From NCBI GenBank assembly GCA_022539475.1, contig VCMS01000097.1, forward strand, positions 1 to 64,000: 64,000 nt of DNA, in the 5' to 3' direction. This DNA comes from Gracilaria domingensis. Taxonomy: Eukaryota; Rhodophyta; Florideophyceae; Gracilariales; Gracilariaceae. Positions 35,917 to 46,486 of the stretch are shown one piece after another (the stretch's first letter is position 1; each line of letters begins with the position of its first letter). The translations under genes and the position numbers were made by a program. Below the pieces are notes generated by a model that made no database searches, was not told where the DNA came from, and saw only the letters and a program-made list of their open reading frames with translations.

Positions 35917-36384
35917 CGTCTGTGTTCTGCAGAGTGGAATATAGTCTGTTCGCTTTGGAAACTAAGCTAGTTTCGGGGCTATTTGGGGCCCTCGGGGGGG
36001 TGGCAGAGGCTGGCACTCAAAAAATTAAAAAATTTTGGAATATTAAATCCCATCTCGCGCAGTTTAATTCTTGGGTCTCCTAGTTTTTGTAGAGGTTCTA
36101 CTTCACCGCACCACCCCATTCACTCTTTTCCGCGACCCTCTCTCAAAACTGCGCTCGTGCTAGTTTGCGTTTTCATTTTCTCCCATGTTGCAATGCCAAT
36201 CGCAACTCATCCCACCTCAATCATCCCATCACTTCTTTCTGGTCCACACCACCCCCGCTCTTTACCCATTTCTCGCCCATCACGCGTTCGCATCCTCCCT
36301 CTCTGTCTCCGCAAACGTCATTTTGTAGAAGTCAGGTCGGCAACTCTCCCCATTTTCGTATACCCGCCTCGCCCCAAAACGGCT
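35917..36384. other. Start of the non-repetitive region, no gene seen
   Basis: No similarity to the Copia families and no supported coding region. A long plus-strand frame across 35983-36858 is Pro/Ser/Leu-rich and antisense to the gene at 36385-37313, so it is probably not a gene. Confidence 0.5.
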
Positions 36385-37313
36385 TCAAATCCCTCCCATC
36401 CTTCTCTCCTGCTGTCCTCTCAGAATCCCCTTCGCAGTCCGCGCTACCTCCGCCGCACTCCTAAACCCAATCAGCACCAGAGCTCCGACTCCCTCCCGCG
36501 GCACCTCCTCCACCACCTTCTTCATCTCCTTACGCCTCTTCTTCAGACGGCTCTTCCCATCCTCAACCCCACCACCCTTTGTCTTCGGTGTCACATGGGA
36601 CCCCTTCTGCACTGCCATCCTTCTCGCACTTCCCTTCTCCGTCTTTCCCTCCACACCTTCTTTCACCGTCTCCTCTTCCACCAATCTTTGCCTCTTGTCC
36701 AGCTCTTTCACCTCCTTCTCCAGCACGTCCAACCTCTCGTTCAAAACCCTGTTCTCCTTCTGCAACTCTCCAACCTCCCTTCCCCCACACTCCACTATCC
36801 CATACACATGATTCCTAATCTTCACTCCCAATACCGACAACGAATTCTGCAGGCTTGAAATCGCCTCAACAGAAACACCACTACAACCCCCACTCAGCAC
36901 CACAACGCCTATTTCCGCTACAATCTCCGCAATTCCATCGTCCAGTCGCTTCTTCATCACCAACCCCAACATCCTCACCCTCGCCTTCATCTCCCCCACA
37001 AACCGCATCTCCCTGTCACCCTCTCCGCCCCCACTCTCTATCTGGTCTCCAACCTCTAACTGACTCAGATGCACAGCGCCCTTCTCTCCATTGCGACCTC
37101 CTCTACCTTAAATTCTACAGCCTTCTCCACCTCATCACCATCCCCTATCCTCGCCTCACACTTCTTTCCTTCATCGGCCACTTCCTTCTTCTGCGACATC
37201 CGACCAGCCGTCGTAATCACGTCCTCTTCCCGCTTTGGTGACGGCGTCGGCGGTACCTCCTTCCCCTCCAACAGCGCCAACAGCTCCTCATCCTTCACGT
37301 ATCCGTTCGACAT
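36385..37313 (-). CDS. Coiled-coil protein of unknown function, probable short intron
   Basis: Starts at ATG 37313 (MSNGYVKDEELLALLEGKEV). The first frame is open to 37065 and a second frame from about 37074 to 36385. A GT-AG segment at 37106-37060 (47 nt) joins the two in phase and would give about 293 residues. The middle has heptad-like Leu/Glu/Lys repeats (ELQKENRVLNERLDVLEKEV), predicting a coiled coil. A Lys/Arg-rich stretch (KSRLKKRRKEMKK) is a possible nuclear signal. I do not recognise the family. The alternatives are a frameshift, or two separate frames. Unlike its neighbours it has no in-frame stop within the proposed exons. It lies next to the end of A5 and on the same strand as the epimerase gene. 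Confidence 0.5.
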
Positions 37314-37555
37314 CTTCAGAAGAAGAAGTAGTAGTTGGATCGAAGTTTTCGCTGCGATACAGTGCAATCGAGTTATGCTCTGCTGTCCACCCCCACTGTC
37401 CAACCACAAGGGCTATATCCAGCACCATGATTGTCCCTGTTTCCCTCATCCCATTTCCCGCCAAAACATCTATTGTACACCTCCGCACCTTCCACTATTT
37501 AAGCGCCACCCCTCAGTATCCTCTTTTGCGCTCACATATTCACCACCCACCTCGC

Positions 37556-37920
37556 CTCGACCGGCGATATTTCTCTCTTCCACCATAAGCTCAGTCGATG
37601 GTTATAGCAAAACAGGAATATATCGCCAGTGGAGGCAAGCTGGGGACTAGTGATTGTACTTAGAGTAGCTCACTCTCCGTCTCGACTGGGGGCATCTTCT
37701 TCTTCTGTCAAATCCTGTGTGGGTTGTGACAAAAAAAGAATATGTCACCACTCGACACCGGATGGGTAACAATAATAGCACGTAGAATTGTTCATCCTCC
37801 CTCTCAGCGTCCACTGGGGATATATTGATGTTGTCTCACATCCTTTCCCGGTTGTGACACAAGAGAAAGACATCTCCAATGGAGACGGAGAATATAGTCG
37901 TGATAACACGTAAAGGTAAC
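37556..37920. repeat. Three diverged tandem repeats of about 110-130 bp
   Basis: Three units begin near 37556, 37681 and 37813 with CGACCGGCGATAT, CGACTGGGGGCAT and CCACTGGGGATAT. Each has a T/C-rich stretch, then GTTATAGCAAAACAGGAATAT, GTTGTGACAAAAAAAGAATAT or GTTGTGACACAAGAGAAAGA, then a GCCAGTGGAG/TCACCACTCG/CTCCAATGGAG-type segment. Within a unit, the GGGGAT..ATCTCC-type ends are partly inverted. It sits between the coiled-coil gene and the end of the epimerase gene. Possibly a degenerate minisatellite. Confidence 0.5.
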
Positions 37921-37953
37921 AATGTAATAAACAATAATTTTATGCTACTATCT

Positions 37954-38652
37954 CTAACCAACCTTTCGAAAACCAGCTATGACATGAGCTGGGTTACTCG
38001 AGCCAAAGATTGCATATCTTGCAACTAAAATGTTTGCACCGGCCTTCACTACTCCTTTCACAGTACTCAGTCCAATACCCCCATCCACCTGTATTCCTAT
38101 TCTTGGGTACAACTCCCTTGCATGTCACACCTTATCAAGAACACCGTCCATAAACGCCTGTCCTCCAAACCCTGGCTCCACCGTCATCAACAATAACATG
38201 TCTACAACTCCTTCCTTCATAAGTGCTTCTACGACCTTTATAGACGTGTTCGGGCGCAACGCAACTCCAACCTGCACTCCCATCCTTTTAATTCGGTTAC
38301 ATAATTCCTTCAACACCACGTTCTGCTCCTCAGGTGGTACCTCGCACTTTTTTAGTCCCTTGGCCACACTCTCGATATGAAATGTGACTCCGTCTGCGCC
38401 TGCTTCTGCAAGGTCTTTTATCCATCGCCCAGGGTCTGATACCATCAGATGACAGTCCAAAAACAATTTGGTATGCCTCTGCAACGCTTTCACAACAGGC
38501 GGTCCAACAGTAAGGTTCGCCACAAAATGACCATCCAATACATCTATATGCAGCCACTCCGCTCCAGCCTCTTCCATTGCACTCGCTTTATCTGAAAGGC
38601 GAGCAAAGTCTGAAGCCAAAATTGATGGCGCTATAATTAAACGAGAATCCAT
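37954..38652 (-). pseudogene. RPE: Ribulose-phosphate 3-epimerase, with one in-frame stop
   Basis: Interconverts ribulose 5-phosphate and xylulose 5-phosphate in the pentose phosphate/Calvin pathways (TIM-barrel enzyme). The frame from ATG 38652 gives MDSRLIIAPSILASDFARL, then the signatures HIDVLDGHFVAN, CHLMV, EPGFGGQAF and, after a stop, QVDGGIG. The total of about 232 codons matches the family. An in-frame TGA at 38125-38127 (codon 176) stands where homologues usually have an ordinary residue; CGA to TGA is the simplest change. The frame continues normally for another 57 codons to TAG 37954-37956. An alternative start lies three codons upstream (38661). No transit peptide is evident, so it resembles a cytosolic form. 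Either a recent pseudogene or a sequence error. Confidence 0.85.
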
Positions 38653-39114
38653 ACTGAACATCGCTAACTTCAGTAACGCCAAACCCGTCCCTCCCAGACA
38701 TACTCCCCTTTTATACCTCAATAAAAAATAAGATTATGGCAATCCGAGTGAAGCTATAGAACCCGTTCACGTCATTTATGAAGCCAAAATGGCTCCTCTC
38801 ATCCTGTATTCAAGCTCCCCGTAACTCGTACTTTACAACTCAGGTTCGAATTCTGTTTCATTCATTGTACACTTTCTACTCTTCCACCTCCTTTTCACAA
38901 ACCTTACCACACTTTGTTGCATGTCGTCTCATACAAGCTTTATCATTCATTCAGTACAATCACATATCATACCTGTCGCTCACTTTCACAAAGTGAACCA
39001 TGTTCCCGTTCTGCGCTTCCCAACCGTTTGTACTTAAGTATCACTCTTTACCCCAGCAGTTCTCCGCCCCATCTTCTATTTCTATCGTCACACAAAAGCA
39101 ATCGAACACTTGCA
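38653..39114. promoter_or_regulatory. Intergenic region between two divergent genes
   Basis: About 460 bp separate the epimerase start (minus) and the start of the ketopantoate-reductase-like gene (plus), so it should hold both promoters. It is pyrimidine-rich on the plus strand toward the right gene (39030-39110). I see no clear TATA box. Confidence 0.4.
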
Positions 39115-40017
39115 ATGAACTCCCAGTCCGACATGCCTCCGACTCCACCTCCGAGTCCCGGATACTCTGACGTCCCTCAGGCCTCATCTCCCACCCGAAG
39201 GACTCGGGCCGTTATTGTTGGAAGGTGGCGTATAGGTACCATGCTTGCGAACGAAGAAGATATGGTCATTTCCGCACACGAATTCTGCAGCATGGCTGCT
39301 AGCTCACATCTTTCTGATGTACTGATACTAGTTTGTGGAAGAACGAACACCCTGGAGACCGTAATTCAGGCTTGCCCTTATTCGCTCAGAGAGAATCTCG
39401 TTTTCTTCCAGAATGGAGACATCATACCATTGCTTTTGAAGCTCCGTGTGGACAAGTGTTCAAATTTTGTCCTATACGTTGGTGTCCTCTCAAGAAACGC
39501 AGCTCCGTAGGATGGTGTCACTCCTCAAAGTCCGGATGGTCTCACTGTCGCAACAGAAAAGTGGGCCTCCAACGTTGCAGACAGGTTTAGATCTATGGGT
39601 CTCACTTGCGGGGTTGTCGACGAAGACACATTTATCGTAAGCCATTATGAGAAGCTCGTGTGGCTATCAGCGTTCAACATCGTCGGGGCCTCAAGAGGTT
39701 TCATTCCCATGGACGTAGTCGCTACGGAGTGCAGTACGGTTGTGCTCACAATAATGAAAGAGCTCTTGAAGATAGTTTCGCTTCAGACAGGTACTACTTT
39801 CAACCTGGAAGAGACGGTTGGGCGATTTCTTGCATATGGGAAAACTCTCGTTGGCTTCCCTACTTCTTTCTCCGACTTTCAGTTTAGGAACGCGTACTTC
39901 TACGACTTTTCCCGCCAAGAAAGAAATATCGTAGGCAGTGACCCCGCTCCTTTTCATACAAACTACGTCAACGTTGTTAAGGAAAAGTTATCCCCCTCCG
40001 CATTCCCCCAGCTTTGA
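39115..40017 (+). pseudogene. Ketopantoate reductase-like (ApbA/PanE-type) protein, one in-frame stop
   Basis: Starts MNSQSDMPPTPPPSPGYSD; 301 codons to the stop at 40017. The N-terminal half is a degenerate Rossmann region (AVIVGRWRIGTML, where the family has a Gly-rich VGxGxVG), followed by ENLVFFQNGDI. The C-terminal half has DGVTPQSPDGLT, YEKLVWLSAFNIVGASRG and a FPTSFSDFQFRNAYFYD segment. These strings match, from memory, an uncharacterised plant/algal family related to 2-dehydropantoate 2-reductase. An in-frame TAG at 39508-39510 (codon 132) interrupts it; the frame is otherwise kept. Substrate unknown. Divergent from the epimerase gene. Confidence 0.65.
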
Positions 40018-40568
40018 GGTTAAAACACATGACTTTCCGGTGTCCTAAACTTTTTAGAGATAGTTAAACATAAAATTTACTTGGTCGAAATGACCTGTTC
40101 CTATTACATTACTTATATTGTTCGTCCTTCTGTGGTTCAAATATGCCCTTTTAAATCCTACATCCCTTATCACTAATACCTGGCTAAGGTTTTGCTAGAT
40201 GGAAAAGGGTCATTCCACATCATTAAAGTGCACGATACTGGTAACGAAACAAGTACAAAGTTGTGATATTTCTGAAGAACTAAGCCTTTACAATACTTGG
40301 GGCACCCGTATGAAGTAAGGTAAACCTTTTATGGGTTTCAACCCCTAATGGAGGTTGTTTTACTGATCTTGATTTCTAAGCTCATATTGAAGATATTCAT
40401 AGTTTTCTTTACCCACTTGAACCCGTACATATAATTTATGACTAAATCATCCTTTCTTTACTGCAAATCGATGCAAAAGCTTCTCGTCCTAGTAACTTCA
40501 ATCACATCCTTCTCATTCGTATACCCACACTCATTTGCAAAACGAACCCTTTCGAAAGCTTTCAAAAG
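40018..40568. other. Intergenic, no gene seen
   Basis: About 550 bp, AT-richer than its surroundings. It should contain the 3' end of the reductase-like gene and the promoter of the next gene. No repeat or RNA gene recognised. Confidence 0.4.
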
Positions 40569-41360
40569 ATGTATAATTCAGAAGTTAGAGCCCGAGAAGT
40601 AACTCCTCAGCAGCTGGCTAACTAAATATTCGAAAATGGCTACGCCGTGATTAGTGATATTGACGGTACTCTGAAAAGAGCTGGGGGGAATATTCCTGCC
40701 GAAACAGTCAAATGTATGAAGTACATCAATGCTCGCGTTGGTTTCGGAATTGCTACTGGGCGAGATATAGAGGATGCCGAGAGTTTCATGGAGCACCTGG
40801 GTGGCTACACTTTTGGCATCTCTGGAAACCAAGGCGCACGGGTGAGATTATCCAGTGGTACCGAAATTTAACAGGACCTTGACAGGGAAGGCTACGAAAG
40901 ATGTGCAGCCGAACTTGAGAGACTTGCACTCTCCTTAAATGAATCGCACGGACTTCACGAAGAGCGTCAACATGCAGTTGTGAGCACTAGAAAAGACAGT
41001 GGACTCCCTAACTTCACGTACAATGGACTGTCGAAGTGGAAGACAGAAGTGAACTCCGGTATTTCAAAAGTGTTGACATCCTTTCCGGACCTGGTTGCGT
41101 ACCCTCAAGATGAAAACTGTGACATAGGGGACATTCGTTTCACGAAGAACAGTGTGGCGCTAGCCTTGGTTGAAAACGAACCTCAGTTCGACACACATTT
41201 AATCCTTGCTTTCGGGAATGCTTCCAATGATGGTCCTCTATTTGAAATGGCAACCCTGGCAGTTCATGTGAAGGGAGACGACCCTCCAGCAGCGGTAACA
41301 TATCTTGTTGATGGGTTGGAGGACGTGCATGAGACCATCCGAAGGGTGGCAGAACTGTAG
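40569..41360 (+). pseudogene. HAD-superfamily phosphatase paralogue 1, two in-frame stops
   Basis: From ATG 40569 the frame runs 264 codons. HAD motif I is AVISDIDGTL, motif II lies in GFGIATGRD, and the cap region has GNQGARV. The C-terminal loop is AFGNASNDGPLFEMA with the acidic metal-binding position, as in type IIB phosphatases such as sucrose- or trehalose-phosphate phosphatases. Substrate not determinable. In-frame TAA codons at 40623-40625 (codon 19) and 40869-40871 (codon 101) interrupt it. The second stands where paralogue 2 has Lys, suggesting AAA to TAA. There is no frameshift. It converges on a related copy at 41494-42334. Confidence 0.7.
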
Positions 41361-41493
41361 GGGTACAGAAAATGCAATTGTTAATGGTTTAGAAATGCTC
41401 TTGGAATTTGTTTCAAGTGCTACGATGCCTGTAATACTTAGCTAGGATATGAGATCTCAGTAATAAAAGGATCGTATATATCTCAATACCGTT

Positions 41494-42334
41494 TTATGAT
41501 TCATGGTGGTTTTTATCGTGCTGCTTTTCCTCGTAGCCGTACAACAGAGCCACCAGCATAATTGTCGAATGTACATCCTCCACGCTTTCGAACAGGTTGT
41601 GTACTCCACCCGGGATACAATCTTCTTTGACGTGAACGCTGTACAAGCCTACCTCATGCAAAGGACCGTCGCTCAAAGCACTTCCGAACGTCATGACGTC
41701 ATCTGTATCAATAAATCTCGGTTCATTATCCACAAGATTTGCTCCTCCGCTTCCTTTTGTGTATCGCCTGTGCACAATTTCGCAACTTTTATCGCCGGGA
41801 TAGATAACAAACTCATCCATCTTCTGCATCAGGTCCCCAATAGCAGAATCCACTTCTTCTCTCCACTGCCAAAGTTTGATGTACACGAAATTGGGAAGGC
41901 CACTATCACTTCCGGTCTCCACGAACCCCTTCTCATCATCATTGACAATACCATACCTCCTGTTCAAATCCCTTGCCAAAAACAGTAGTCCGTCAACAGT
42001 GTGGTCAAGGGTGTGATCATTGAATGCACCCTTAATTTCCCTCTCGTCAGAGAAACGCAGGAAAGCTCCATGATTCGCCGAGACACCAAACTTATATTCT
42101 CCGAGTCCTTCCATTTTCCCCTCCACGTCGCCCACATCACCCCCTTGTAACAAGTCCGAAAACAACACGTTCGCCAATGAACTACATACACTTCACAACT
42201 TCTTCTGGAATTGACTCTCCTTCTCTTCTCAACGTTCAATCAACGGAACTTAATATAGCGTAACTATTGGCATATATGAACTTAGACAAGGTATTGGGTG
42301 AAATTTTCGCCAAGTCTCTCTGTTCCTCTGCCAT
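41494..42334 (-). pseudogene. HAD-superfamily phosphatase paralogue 2, two stops and one frameshift
   Basis: Paralogue of 40569-41360 on the opposite strand. The start at ATG 42334 (MAEEQRDLAKISP) aligns with MYNSEVRAREVTP. Motif I has become SSVD followed by TGA (42236-42238) where paralogue 1 has the motif glycine. TAG at 42182-42184 replaces a Lys. A one-base shift near 42150 precedes a long intact frame (42177-41494) with GLPNF, VENEPRF-like and TFGSALSDGPLHEVG strings. Loss of both motif I Asp context and the Gly argues for a dead gene. The pair looks like an old inverted duplication. Confidence 0.72.
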
Positions 42335-42670
42335 TTTTCCTGATACAGTCAATATACTGCCACAAGTACCACATAGACAGGAACGGCATAGACTTCTCAG
42401 TTTCATACTTCTCTTCAAAGCAACCTTAAGTGCAGTTTCAGAAGTGGTAGGACGCTTCATGTTCAATTGCGAATTGAATGGTGCCACCAATGATTTTAAC
42501 GATACCGAGCATGTGGCATGTTGCAATTAGACGAAACTGGACCAAAGACGTATGACATTTGTTCAATTACCAGCCTGCCGCACCTTTTCCATGTTCATAT
42601 GTATAGCCTTGCAATAGTATACTACTCTTAATACTCGCAAGACACTCATAATTTACTAATCATCTCATTC

Positions 42671-44183
42671 TCATCCACTTCGAGGCACTCGTAGCCTCAT
42701 TATTGGCAAATCGACATCAATACTGCTCTCGAGCACTTCGGTTCTACCGGCCTTCGCTTCCACACCAATCTCTACGACCACTTGGTCTTCTTCCATGTCA
42801 ACCGCCCCACCCTCCTTATCGGACAACAGTTCATCCTCCGCCTCCTCCTCCTCGTCACCATTGTCAAACGTGGGTCGGAAATCCCCTACCCGATGAACAG
42901 CATCACGTAGTGCCTAGCCCTCGGGTACCATGTACATATGGTATCTAACCAGCAAATCCATAGACTCGGGCCTATCCAACTTGTCCTTCCCACTTGTTCC
43001 TGCATGGGTCACATCACCACGGCCCACGAATACAGAGTACGGTGGGGCGATTATCTTCCTCGCTGGATACACCTCCGACATCACTCGCAACTGTTGGTTG
43101 TTCATCCCCACCAGTTGATGGATTTTAGCGCTCACCCAGAGAGGAAAGCCCGCTTTCCCAGAGGCCATTACAAAGTATCCGGGGTTACCAGTATTCATTT
43201 TTTCCTTCGTAACCAGACCAGTGAAGTCGGTGTGCAGCGTCTGGCGCTTGCACTTTCTCGTCGTCCCCAGAAATCGACCACCAGTTTCGGAGTGTACATC
43301 TTCACAGCTTCCCTTTCATTGTCCCATAGCCCCAAAGCCGCTGCAATTGTACCCATTCGAACATCAAGTAAAGCACGCGACCTTACAACCCACCTGAGCT
43401 CCTCATTATCCTCCGGCTTCTCCACCGTACCCCAACGTGTCGACATCACTCTCCCCTCAAATGGTCCATCGCTACCGTCCTTCCATCCTTCATAATCGTT
43501 GATTATTTGAACAAACGACTTCTGTTCCTCCCCTTTGCGTATATCCGGCATCGCTCCATACTCATTCTTGAAGAAGTCCACCAACTTCCTCGACACATCT
43601 CCGAACTCCCGAACTTCTTCCAACTCCTCCCATTTAGGGACACCATTATCCGTCGCAAAGCCATCAAGCACGCAATAACCATTCTGCCTTAGCTCAGCTT
43701 GCATTCGGGCGAAGACCATTTGCCCAAATTCGTCATGCTCCTTCGCAGCAACCCAAAGCACCTCTTCATCATCCATACCTGTCGGCCGAGTACGAGGATA
43801 CTGCATACCAAATGTCTCCGCCCGTAGGCGATGTTCAGCCCTTGCAGCGTGCCAAAAGACAAGATGGTGTACATCTCTGAGATTCGAGACACTTAGCAGC
43901 TCCGACCTATGTCCCTTCGGCAAGTGAATGACTCTGAGCCAGGGGTCCTTGTGCTCAATTACGTTCTTCCCTTGCCATTCCTGCGGTCTCAGCCTGACAT
44001 ACCCGCACCATGATGGGTTCTGTGGGCCATCATATGGGTCTCCTTGAACAAGTCCGTGCTTCTCAGATTCCGGAAGAGCTGTAAGTAACTCGTCATCAAA
44101 TTACCCCCCCCTGTCTCTTGCTGATCGTCTGGCGCAGCATCTTTCTCGACGGTGACAACCCGTGGAACTGTCACAGAAAGAAG
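42671..44183 (-). other. Locus G part: 2OG-Fe(II) dioxygenase-like domain and acidic tail
   Basis: Double-stranded beta-helix signatures: LHTDFTGL (HxD, 43222-43236) and, later, GDVTHAG (distal His, 42999-43018) followed by VRYHMYM with the Arg expected to bind 2-oxoglutarate. The upstream frame 43923-43195 holds a helical N-terminal part (RQNGYCVLDGFA). An acidic stretch (GDEEEEAEDELLSDKEGG) follows the in-frame TAG at 42914. The HxD...H...R pattern supports a dioxygenase fold; no particular subfamily can be assigned. Confidence 0.55.
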
Positions 44184-45316
44184 CTATTCGTCATCCACAA
44201 ATGCAGAACTGCCCGCGTTCTCTGCATTCGCTCCCTCTTCCAATGCCACGAACCGAACCTTCATCGACCTTCCTCTCAGCACATGTTCATTTAGTTGAGA
44301 CATCAGGTCATCCGGTGTCATGCTGTTCAGAGTAGATCTCATCTGTTGTTTGAAAGTCTTTCTCTGTTTCTTCCTCGGCGGAGCCCGCTGTTCTTCTTCA
44401 GAGCTGTCCAGAACTTCTATGGCACCTCGACTTCGGCCGTGCTCAATTTCCCTATAACTCACCTGCGCCCGTTCTCGTGCACTTCTTCGCGGCTCCCCTT
44501 CTTCACTGGCAACTGTTGCAGCAGCGGCAGCGGGAGTCCTCCCCTTCCTGACGGACTGCTTCACTGGTGCGGGGGCCGGAATTACCTTGAGCATCATCCG
44601 CAATCGATTCTGAACGGAAGTCGTGGCAGTTCTAATTGAGTTCGTCCTGCTCCGAACACGCGGCCATGTGTTGAAGTTCACAACTTGTCGCAAAAGGGAC
44701 TGATACACAGCTGGGTTGTTGTCTGGGTCTTCAACTTCATCTTCATTCGATGGAGCAGAAAGACTGACTTCGCGTTTCAGGAACACTTCCATCGACTCTT
44801 CCTCGTTCAGTTCATCCCCACTGCTCGAGCCGCGCGGAACAGAGACACTGCTCTATCATAAAAGAAACCCCGAACCTCCTCAAAGCTTTTCCATTGCTTT
44901 GTCTTTGTTGACTTGCACTTCAATAGAAACATCTGAAGACAATCAAGAATGAAGGAAAACTCCTCGACATCCAAAACATATAGCGGAGTATGGGACAGAT
45001 GTGTGAGACCTATGTCACTCACACTCTCACATATATCCTCGAAATGGGCCAGCATTCCCTCACGAGACATGAGTTGCAGGGCGACATTGGCATATCTCAG
45101 ATACTGACGCTCTTGTACAGTCCCAATCAGTTGGCTCTCCTTCAACACTTCTGTCACTTCTGCAGGATCCACGTCTGCCAGCGTCACCTCCTCAACATCT
45201 TCAATTAGAATGGCGACCGCACTAACTATAGAGTGTATCTTGTCTGCAAACATCATCTTTCGCACGGTACTCGTCAACTCATTGAGGTACGAAGCAACAC
45301 ATAACAATTCCTTCAT
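44184..45316 (-). other. Locus G part: helical middle and basic region
   Basis: Two frames (45316-44807 and 44792-44184). The first is rich in helix-forming residues without a recognised motif. The second has Arg/Lys-rich strings (RRSARERAQ, PPRKKQRKTFKQQMR) that look like nuclear or DNA-binding linkers. A frameshift separates them. Confidence 0.45.
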
Positions 45317-45318
45317 CC

Positions 45319-45834
45319 CAATGGGCCTCCCATCTCTTCGTATCAGCAGATTGCAACGCCAAAACTTGGCTTATCACTTCCACTTCGGTGCACTAGTCGC
45401 TGCCAAATATTGTATAGCTTTCAGACGATGCAAACCATCTACAATCAAGCACTTCTTCGTTAGGCGTCCCTTGTCAGTATCCCTCTCTCCCGTAGTAGCC
45501 TCATGTAAGGCCACAACTGGAGAACCCATCGACTGCAATATCCCCCGCTCCTCCATATTCTTGGCAAGGGCTTCAACGTGGCGTTTACTTACTGCAAGTA
45601 GTAAACTGGGCGGAGTGTTCACGAGAGTGATGTCAACAGTAACAACAACCATCCGGTAGTGATTGAGGTTCACCTTTGGGACCTTCTGACGAATTCGTCT
45701 GTACGTCTTGCACCGAGTAGGTGTCCTTTGTGTTCCAGACCGCTCCCCAGAAACACTTGAACGTGCCATTCTTGCGGACAGAAGCACAACTTCATCGTCC
45801 TGCTGCTCCGCAGTTTGTGATGCAGTTTGGGGTA
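45319..45834 (-). other. Locus G part: ParB/sulfiredoxin-like domain
   Basis: The sequence around KRHVEALAKNMEERGILQ, then SPVVALHEA and KCLIVDGLHRLKAIQYLA, matches the ParB N-terminal pattern (DI..N..., a helix with SI..HG..QP, then VI.GHRR..A). In ParB-type proteins this fold binds nucleotides or DNA, or has nuclease activity; the activity here is unknown. The frame stops at 45374 and resumes in another frame. Confidence 0.6.
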
Positions 45835-45839
45835 CAGAT

Positions 45840-46050
45840 TATTGGAAGCGGCGGTGTGCGGCGAGCGGGGCGGATCGATAAGGTGCACGCGTTGACCGCC
45901 GGCGATTCAGGCACTCGCCGGAACGGTCGTGCATTTTATTTGGTTCCAAGCGCCGCAACGGGCGGCGCGACTAAGCGCGCCCGCAACGCCGTCACAAACG
46001 TGGCGCGCGTTCTCTGCGCTCGCCTCGCAAGAGGTCTTCGGCGCGTAACA
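45840..46050 (-). repeat. 3' LTR of D
   Basis: 211 bp, GC-rich, in minus sense from TGTTACGCG to CTTCCAATA. About 440 bp separate it from the end of pol. Confidence 0.8.
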
Positions 46051-46486
46051 GCGTCCCTCGAAGCGAAGCGCGACTCTTCCTACACCACTTTGCATATCTC
46101 ATATAGAGTTGCCAAATACATAATCACATAACCATAAACAGCCGAAGAGCAAGGCCCGTAGATTGCTAACCATAAAGCTCATCTCTTCTACATGAACGAC
46201 TTTCAGAACTTGCAGGCGTGGTGCAAACTTCAATATCTAAGTCAATAAACGCAGACACTTGGCTACCAAAACATCTCACACCAGTAAACTCCTAAAACCT
46301 GAGCAGCATACCAAAAACCCTGTGGGAAAAAAGATTATGCTACCTTGTAGGAAAATGGAGAACGATTGTGAGACACAACAAGCATTAACATTAAACAGAT
46401 TCTCCTATAAGATACCACGCAAATTCAAAAGAAGAAAAACACATATGAAGCACAGTTAGAGTAGTTAGTAGTCCCAACAATTCTTC
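46051..46486 (-). other. D element 3' untranslated part
   Basis: AT-rich sequence between the end of pol and the 3' LTR; no coding frame supported. A TGTTGGGACTAC string after a purine run lies at its right end. Confidence 0.5.

Noticed and set aside
35983-36858. Plus-strand frame of 291 codons, Pro/Ser/Leu-rich
   Set aside because: It is antisense to the better-supported coiled-coil gene and its composition is that of a shadow frame of a Lys/Glu-rich sequence.
37954-42334. Alternative genetic code explaining the in-frame stops
   Set aside because: All three stop codons occur internally, and also as genuine ends, in the same small region; the intact transposase and its partner have none.
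46466-46486. TGTTGGGACTAC after a purine run on the minus strand as the start of the D 3' LTR
   Set aside because: No second copy lies near the D leader, whereas the 211-bp repeats at 45840 and 52085 have matching ends and a target duplication.
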